From assembly GCF_032250955.1 (NCBI RefSeq), contig NZ_JAVVES010000033.1:1-27679 (forward strand): a stretch of 27,679 nucleotides of DNA, read 5' to 3'. The stretch is from Sulfuriflexus sp032250955. Lineage in GTDB: Bacteria; Pseudomonadota; Gammaproteobacteria; AKS1. The notes beneath the pieces were generated by a model. It was not told the DNA's origin. It saw only the letters and a program-made list of their open reading frames with translations, and did no database searches. Below are positions 23,370 to 27,679 of the stretch, one piece after another. The number at the start of each line of letters is the position of its first letter. The stretch's first letter is position 1. A program made the translations under genes and the position numbers.

Positions 23370-24446
23370 ATGATACGCCTCAGCACCCCGAGCAAGCGAG
23401 AACACCCCGGCGATGGCCTGTTCCTGCCCGATTTTTGCAGCATCCAGATGCTGTTCGTGGTCGTCATGATTGCGCAACTGCTCGCCTTTGTGCTCATGCT
23501 CGCCGGCAGCGCGCCGGGCCAGCGCTGGCAGGACCTCGGCCTGATCTCGCTCTTCGTGCAGTGGGTCGCGCTGACCAGCGTCCTCGCGCTGTGCCTGTTA
23601 CGGCCGCTGTTGCGCCGCCTCGACAATACCCGGGCCGGTTATGCCAGTTATGCCCTGTTGTTATTGATATGCCTGCTTATCAGTGAACTTGCCTACCAGT
23701 TTGTCGGTAATGTCATTGTCAGTTCGGCGCAGCCTGGCTGGGGGCATGCCGACTTCCTGCTCCGCAATCTCGCCATCAGCGCGATTATCAGCGCCATCAG
23801 CCTGCGCTACTTCTACATTCACTATTGCTCGCAGCAGAGCCTGCTGGCAGAAACGACGTCGCGGATTGAGGCCCTGCAGGCCCGTATCCGGCCGCATTTC
23901 CTGTTCAATAGTATGAATGTCATCGCCAGCCTCACGCGCCGCGATCCGGCTGTGGCCGAGACGGCCATTGAGGACCTGGCACAGGTCTTTCGGGCCAGTC
24001 TCGCCGACGCCCGCCAGCTGGTCAGCCTGGCAGATGAACTCGAGATCTGCCGCAGCTATTTACATATTGAGCAACTGCGCCTGGCTGAACGGCTGCGCTG
24101 TAACTGGCAGGTGGATGAGGCACTCATGGCCGGACGCCTGCCCGGCCTGCTGATCCAGCCGCTGCTGGAAAATGCCGTCAACCACGGCATCGAGCCGCTC
24201 GCCGAGGGTGGTGAGGTGACGATCCGGATTTATCGCGGCGGCGCCGCCAGCTGGGTGATTGAGATCGACAACCCCTGTGCCAACAGCAAGCTCGACACCA
24301 GCGGCAACCAGATAGCGCAGACGAATATCCGGGAACGGCTGGCGGCGATCTACGCCGGGCAGGCCAGCATGCATACCGAGGTCAGCGCGGATCGCTACCG
24401 GGTGCGCATCAGCCTGCCACTGGCGACAGACGGGGCCGGGGTATGA
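23370..24446 (+). CDS. algZ: LytS/AlgZ-type sensor histidine kinase
   Basis: A 358-residue inner-membrane histidine kinase of the His_kinase (LytS/YehU/AlgZ) group. The N-terminus has FLPDFCSIQMLFVVV, like the PDLC start of pseudomonad AlgZ, then about four membrane helices (25-47, 57-78, 90-115, 130-150). The phosphoacceptor box is RPHFLFNSMN with H176. The ATP site shows PLLENAVNHGIEP (264-276) and a shortened glycine region NIRERLAAIY, as usual in this group. It should phosphorylate the AlgR-like regulator encoded next, whose start overlaps this stop by ATGA. Position between argH and algR-hemC matches Pseudomonas algZ (fimS), which controls pili and exopolysaccharide there; the target here is not known. 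Confidence 0.9.
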   Translation: MIRLSTPSKREHPGDGLFLPDFCSIQMLFVVVMIAQLLAFVLMLAGSAPGQRWQDLGLISLFVQWVALTSVLALCLLRPLLRRLDNTRAGYASYALLLLICLLISELAYQFVGNVIVSSAQPGWGHADFLLRNLAISAIISAISLRYFYIHYCSQQSLLAETTSRIEALQARIRPHFLFNSMNVIASLTRRDPAVAETAIEDLAQVFRASLADARQLVSLADELEICRSYLHIEQLRLAERLRCNWQVDEALMAGRLPGLLIQPLLENAVNHGIEPLAEGGEVTIRIYRGGAASWVIEIDNPCANSKLDTSGNQIAQTNIRERLAAIYAGQASMHTEVSADRYRVRISLPLATDGAGV

Positions 24447-25192
24447 AGCTGCTGATCGTCGATGATGAGGCCCTCGCCCGCGAACGCCTGCGCAGCCTGC
24501 TCGCCGATCTCGATGCCAGCATCGAGGTCGTGGGTGAAGCCGCAACCGGGCAGCAGGCTATTGACCAGGCCAGGCACCTGCACCCCGATGTCGTCCTGCT
24601 CGATATCCGCATGCCGGGCATGGATGGCATCGAAGCCTCGCGGCACTTGAATGCCTTCTCGCCGCCACCGGCGATTATCTTTACCACGGCGTATGATGAG
24701 CATGCGCTGGCCGCGTTTGAAGCCAATGCCGTGGGCTATCTGCTGAAGCCGGTCAAGGCCGAACGCCTGCAGCAGAGCCTGGCAACGGCCAGCTCCCTGC
24801 ACAAGGGGCAACTGCAGGCACTGCAGGAAAGCCGGCAAGACAAGGCCCGCAGCCACATCGGCGTGCGCATGCGCGGCGACCTGCGGCTCATTCCGGTTAA
24901 CGAGATCTGTTACCTGCGTGCGGGGCAAAAGTATGTCGAGCTGCGCTATGTGCAGGGTGAGACGAACGGCACGGCGCTGATTGAGGAGTCGTTAAAGACC
25001 CTGGAGGAAGAATTCAGTGAACAGTTTGTGCGCGTGCATCGCAATGCGCTGGTGGCACTCGAATGCATCAGCGGCCTGGAGAAAGACAGCCTCGGCCGGG
25101 TACGGGTGAGGTTGAATAGTGTCGACGATAAGCTTGACGTCAGTCGCCGGCATGTCGCGGCCGTGCGCAAGCTGCTCAAGGCAAGGGGCTAG
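24443..25192 (+). CDS. algR: LytTR response regulator AlgR-like
   Basis: A 249-residue response regulator. The receiver domain (1-120) has the acidic pair in LIVDDE, phosphoacceptor D54 (VLLDIRMPGMDG), T81/T82 and K102 (LLKPVK). The C-terminal LytTR DNA-binding domain (about 140-245) carries RLIPVNEICYLRAGQKYVELR, QFVRVHRNALVAL and SRRHVAAVRKLL, the typical strand and hairpin elements. It is the partner of the kinase just upstream and overlaps it by 4 bases (ATGA). In Pseudomonas AlgR binds promoters of alginate, pilus and other genes; the regulon here cannot be read from the window. It ends 9 bases from the convergent thioredoxin-fold gene, with no clear terminator in between. Confidence 0.93.
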   Translation: MKLLIVDDEALARERLRSLLADLDASIEVVGEAATGQQAIDQARHLHPDVVLLDIRMPGMDGIEASRHLNAFSPPPAIIFTTAYDEHALAAFEANAVGYLLKPVKAERLQQSLATASSLHKGQLQALQESRQDKARSHIGVRMRGDLRLIPVNEICYLRAGQKYVELRYVQGETNGTALIEESLKTLEEEFSEQFVRVHRNALVALECISGLEKDSLGRVRVRLNSVDDKLDVSRRHVAAVRKLLKARG

Positions 25193-25201
25193 GAGCCGGA
25201 T

Positions 25202-25708
25202 TCAGGGATTCGCGGCGAGTTGTTGCCTGGCATGCAGTTGCTGGCGCGAGGTATCAATAGCCGCATCGAGATAGCCACCATAATATTCAACCGTGGTTAC
25301 GCCCACCATGCGCGGCGCGAGTTCATTACCCTCGGCATCCAAAAACGCCACGGTCGGGGTCAGGGAGATATCATAACGGTCGGCAAAGGCCCCGGCAGAC
25401 ACCGACCGACCGTTTTCGTCCCGCACCTCGGCATAGCTATCGATCTCGATGACACGGATCACGGCCTTGTCGGTGTAGTCGCCGCTGATCAGCATCGGTT
25501 TGAGAAAATCATCCTTGATGATAGTGCAATAACCGCAGTGCGTGGCAGAGAACAGCACCACGATCGGCACCTGTTTCTGCTGCGAGGCCTGGCCATCGGC
25601 TTGCAGGTCATTCAGCACCGGGATGCTTACCTCGTTCGCCTGCAGGCCCGTGAGCATGAACAGGCCAAAGGCGGCGAGTAGCAGGCGGGAAAAGCTTTTT
25701 TTCAACAT
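25202..25708 (-). CDS. Periplasmic thioredoxin-fold protein (SoxW/TlpA-like)
   Basis: A 168-residue exported thioredoxin-like protein. The N-terminal signal (MLKKSFSRLLLAAFGLFML...LQA) directs it to the periplasm, with cleavage near QANE. The fold shows PIVVLFSATHCGYC with redox pair C58/C61 (CGYC), and a cis-Pro in ISLTPTVAFLD. CGYC with a following acidic insert (SVSAGAFADRYDIS) is the pattern of SoxW/thioredoxin-fold (Thioredoxin_2-like) proteins, which reduce or isomerise periplasmic disulfides. I chose ATG 25708, which has GAGA upstream; ATG 25720, with no ribosome site, would add four residues. It sits in opposite orientation between algR and hemC, a place with no such gene in the Pseudomonas arrangement I recall. 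Partner unknown. Confidence 0.8.
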   Translation of the reverse strand: MLKKSFSRLLLAAFGLFMLTGLQANEVSIPVLNDLQADGQASQQKQVPIVVLFSATHCGYCTIIKDDFLKPMLISGDYTDKAVIRVIEIDSYAEVRDENGRSVSAGAFADRYDISLTPTVAFLDAEGNELAPRMVGVTTVEYYGGYLDAAIDTSRQQLHARQQLAANP

Positions 25709-25792
25709 ATTGTGTCTCATTGCGGTCGAATTATAGCCCCTCGGGGCCCAGATGCCGTAAAATAGCCAGAATTTTATCCCTTACCGCGTTCA

Positions 25793-25845
25793 TCATCACG
25801 TCCGTGGTGAAGCGGCTTACTTAAAATTAGAGCCCAGACGGGCTC
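25793..25845 (+). promoter_or_regulatory. Two consecutive hairpins in the hemC leader
   Basis: TCATCAC (25793-25799) pairs with GTGGTGA (25804-25810) around GTCC, with CCGC/GCGG able to close it further out. Then GAGCCC (25830-25835) pairs perfectly with GGGCTC (25840-25845) around AGAC. The second hairpin ends just ahead of the AAGG ribosome site (25847-25850) of hemC. No T-run follows either, so a translational or RNA-stability role fits better than termination. Confidence 0.35.
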
Positions 25846-25858
25846 CAAGGTTCAAAAA

Positions 25859-26791
25859 ATGTCAGATAATCATATACGTATTGCCACGCGCAAGAGTCTC
25901 CTGGCGCTTTGGCAGGCCGAACACGTGGCGGAACGCCTGAAGGCAGCGCATCCGGGCCTGGAGGTGGAGCTGGTGACCTTCACAACCGAGGGCGACAAGA
26001 TCCTCGACACGCCGCTGGCCAAGATCGGCGGTAAGGGTCTGTTTGTGAAGGAACTGGAGCGCGCCATTTTTGATGGTGATGCGGATCTCGCGGTGCATTC
26101 GATGAAAGATGTGCCGGTGGAGTTGCCGGACGGCCTGCACTTGCCCGTGATCATGGAGCGACATGACCCGCGCGATGCATTCTGCTCCAACGACTATGCC
26201 AGCCTGGATGAGTTGCCGCAGGGTGCGCGGCTGGGGACGTCAAGCCTGCGCCGCGAGTGCCAACTGCGCGAGCGCCGCCCTGACCTGGAGGTGCTCAGCC
26301 TGCGCGGGAACATCCATACCCGTCTGGCCAAGCTCGATGCCGGTGACTATGACGCGATTATCCTGGCGGCCTCCGGCCTGAAACGCGTCGGCCTGGAAGA
26401 CCGTATTCGTGCCGAACTGCCACCGGAGATCAGCCTGCCCGCCATTGGCCAGGGCGCGCTCGGTATCGAATGTCGGGTGGACGACACACGCATCAATGAA
26501 CTGATTGCCGTCCTCGATGATCCGGATACCCATATCTGCGTCACAGCCGAGCGCGCCCTGAATCATCGGCTTGAAGGCGGCTGCCAGGTACCGATTGCCG
26601 GTTTTGCAGTCCTCGATGGCCAGCATCTTCACCTCAGCGGACTGGTCGGCCGTACCGACGGCAGCGAGATTTTGCGTGGTGCCATCTTTGGGCCGCCGCA
26701 TGAGGCAGCCGAGATGGGTAAGGCGTTGGGCGAAGAGTTGCTCGCCCGCGGGGCTGACGAGATCCTCGAGGCCCTGTACGCGGACAAGTAA
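25859..26791 (+). CDS. hemC: Porphobilinogen deaminase (hydroxymethylbilane synthase)
   Basis: A 310-residue cytoplasmic enzyme that joins four porphobilinogens into hydroxymethylbilane in haem, sirohaem and cobalamin-precursor synthesis. It shows RIATRKSLLALWQA at the N-terminus, HSMKDVP with catalytic D84, the substrate-binding arginines in TSSLRR (R131/R132), LPAIGQGALGIE, and the dipyrromethane-cofactor Cys C242 in EGGCQVPIAGF. Length matches E. coli HemC (313). Start ATG 25859 has AAGG eight bases upstream. The stop TAA is followed immediately by the ATG of hemD, so the two are cotranslated. In Pseudomonas hemC also follows algR; here the thioredoxin-fold gene intervenes on the other strand. 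Confidence 0.97.
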   Translation: MSDNHIRIATRKSLLALWQAEHVAERLKAAHPGLEVELVTFTTEGDKILDTPLAKIGGKGLFVKELERAIFDGDADLAVHSMKDVPVELPDGLHLPVIMERHDPRDAFCSNDYASLDELPQGARLGTSSLRRECQLRERRPDLEVLSLRGNIHTRLAKLDAGDYDAIILAASGLKRVGLEDRIRAELPPEISLPAIGQGALGIECRVDDTRINELIAVLDDPDTHICVTAERALNHRLEGGCQVPIAGFAVLDGQHLHLSGLVGRTDGSEILRGAIFGPPHEAAEMGKALGEELLARGADEILEALYADK

Positions 26792-27568
26792 ATGCCGGGA
26801 GCTGACGACTTGCAGGGATGCCGTGTCCTTGTCACCCGCCCGGTGACCCAGGCCGCGGGCCTTTGCGAACGCATCGAGCAGGCAGGTGGAACGGCGCTTC
26901 ACTTGCCGGCGCTGGTCATCGAGGCCGTTGATGACCCGGTAGCCCGGCAACGCTGCCGGGCAGCAGTCGACTATGACTGGCTCATCTTCATCAGCCGCAA
27001 TGCCGTTGAGCACGCCCAAACCTGTCTGCCGTTGCCGCTGCCAGCAAGCCTGAAGGTGGCCGCAATCGGCCAGGCCACGGCCACGGCCCTGGAAGCGGCG
27101 GGTATTCCGGTTCAGCTGGTAGCAGGCGGTGCGGGTAACAGTGAGTCCTTACTCACGGAACTGGGTGAGGCTGACAGGACGGGCCAGCGGTTCCTGATAT
27201 TGCGCGGCGTGAATGGCCGCGAGCGGCTGGCCGAGGGCCTGCGCGGACGCGGCGCGCAAGTCGATTATGCAGACCTCTACCGCCGGGTTCGACCCCGGGA
27301 TGCAGGCACTGAACTGGGCCGCCTGCTGGATGCCGGCATCGACATCCTGACGGTCACCAGTGGCGAGGCCCTCGAGAACCTGCTGGCCATGGCGGCCGAT
27401 GCCGACCGGGAGATCACGTACTTGCCGCTTGTGGTCATGAGCGAGCGCCTGGTCTCGCTTGCGCGCGAACGAGGATTCACAGACACTGTTATTATTGCAA
27501 CGCAGACCAGTGACCAGGGGATGGTAGAAGCCATCAGGCAATGGCGTGAGACGGCTGTAACGGAGTGA
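26792..27568 (+). CDS. hemD: Uroporphyrinogen-III synthase
   Basis: A 258-residue cytoplasmic enzyme that cyclises hydroxymethylbilane with inversion of ring D to give uroporphyrinogen III. HemD is poorly conserved, but the two-domain pattern is visible: GCRVLVTRPVTQAAGLCERIEQAGG at the first strand and helix, LIFISRNAVEHA in the middle of domain one, VAAIGQATATALEAAG at the hinge, ILRGVNGRERLAEGLRGRGAQVDYADLYRR in domain two (each interrupted by variable residues), and LTVTSGEALENLL near the C-terminus. Context makes the call firm: it abuts hemC with no spacer and is followed 4 bases later by a hemX-like start. Length is normal. Confidence 0.93.
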   Translation: MPGADDLQGCRVLVTRPVTQAAGLCERIEQAGGTALHLPALVIEAVDDPVARQRCRAAVDYDWLIFISRNAVEHAQTCLPLPLPASLKVAAIGQATATALEAAGIPVQLVAGGAGNSESLLTELGEADRTGQRFLILRGVNGRERLAEGLRGRGAQVDYADLYRRVRPRDAGTELGRLLDAGIDILTVTSGEALENLLAMAADADREITYLPLVVMSERLVSLARERGFTDTVIIATQTSDQGMVEAIRQWRETAVTE

Positions 27569-27572
27569 GTGC

Positions 27573-27679
27573 ATGACTGAAGAAAACAACAAGGCCAAGG
27601 CAGAAAAAGCCGCGAGCAAAACCGCGGCGGCGGAAAAGCCTGCCGCCAGGCCAAAACAAAAGGCCAGCGACAAAGCCGC
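27573..27679 (+). CDS. hemX: HemX-like protein, N-terminal fragment (cut by window end)
   Basis: Thirty-five codons from ATG 27573 remain open to the edge of the window. The peptide begins MTEENNKAKAEKAASK and stays rich in Ala and Lys, as in the cytoplasmic tail of HemX proteins before their single membrane helix. GGAGTGAGTG overlaps the hemD stop and serves as ribosome site. The position after hemC-hemD matches hemX in enterobacteria and pseudomonads. HemX lacks a proven enzymatic role despite the historical name uroporphyrinogen-III C-methyltransferase. The call rests mostly on context because no folded domain is inside the window. Confidence 0.7.
   Translation, partial: MTEENNKAKAEKAASKTAAAEKPAARPKQKASDKA

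Overview
The window is a chromosomal segment of a gammaproteobacterium that I cannot place to genus. Evidence: a uvrD whose N-terminus reads like the enterobacterial and pseudomonad proteins, a class I (enterobacterial-type) adenylate cyclase, and the block argH <-> algZ-algR ... hemC-hemD-hemX, which I recall from Pseudomonas. Coding density is high, base composition is moderately GC-rich, and no rRNA, tRNA, CRISPR array, phage or intact insertion sequence is visible.

Layout. (1) 1-4315, plus strand: PfkB-family sugar kinase, a short transcript-like interval bounded by two intrinsic terminators, an EamA/DMT permease, and uvrD. (2) 4316-4907: the only gene-free stretch over 300 bases. It is a repeat-rich, MITE-like region with two and a bit tandem copies of a ~167-bp unit between imperfect inverted arms. 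(3) 4908-7742, minus: a membrane PAS-PAS-GGDEF-EAL c-di-GMP protein with all catalytic residues present. (4) 7944-10973: a TRAP transporter split into a plus-strand Tat-exported binding protein (TakP-like) and a convergent minus-strand dctQ-dctM pair. (5) 11142-15332, plus: a double cyclic-nucleotide-binding/rhodanese protein, a TPR plus outer-membrane beta-barrel protein resembling Slam/DUF560 (type XI secretion) translocons, and a secreted FecR-domain protein with a Thr-rich linker and a C-terminal TbpB-like barrel. (6) 15339-20416, minus: a CHASE2 class III adenylate cyclase preceded on the same strand by the class I cyclase cyaA. (7) 20668-21489, plus: a PAS protein with a degenerate GGDEF domain. 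(8) 21490-23237, minus: argH and a MazG-like pyrophosphohydrolase. (9) 23370-27679: algZ-algR two-component pair, a minus-strand thioredoxin-fold protein, then hemC, hemD and the start of hemX.

The most interesting part is regions 5-6. A probable outer-membrane translocon sits beside a probable cargo that carries a FecR signalling domain. They converge on two unrelated adenylate cyclases, one with a periplasmic CHASE2 sensor, and next to a cAMP-type binding protein fused to rhodanese. A testable model is an envelope-to-cAMP signalling module: the FecR/TbpB-like protein is secreted or displayed by the Slam-like barrel, the CHASE2 cyclase senses the envelope state, and the CNB-rhodanese protein responds to cAMP. 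That model is inference; the domain content is read from the translations. Two c-di-GMP-related proteins lie on either side, so nucleotide second messengers dominate the middle of the window.
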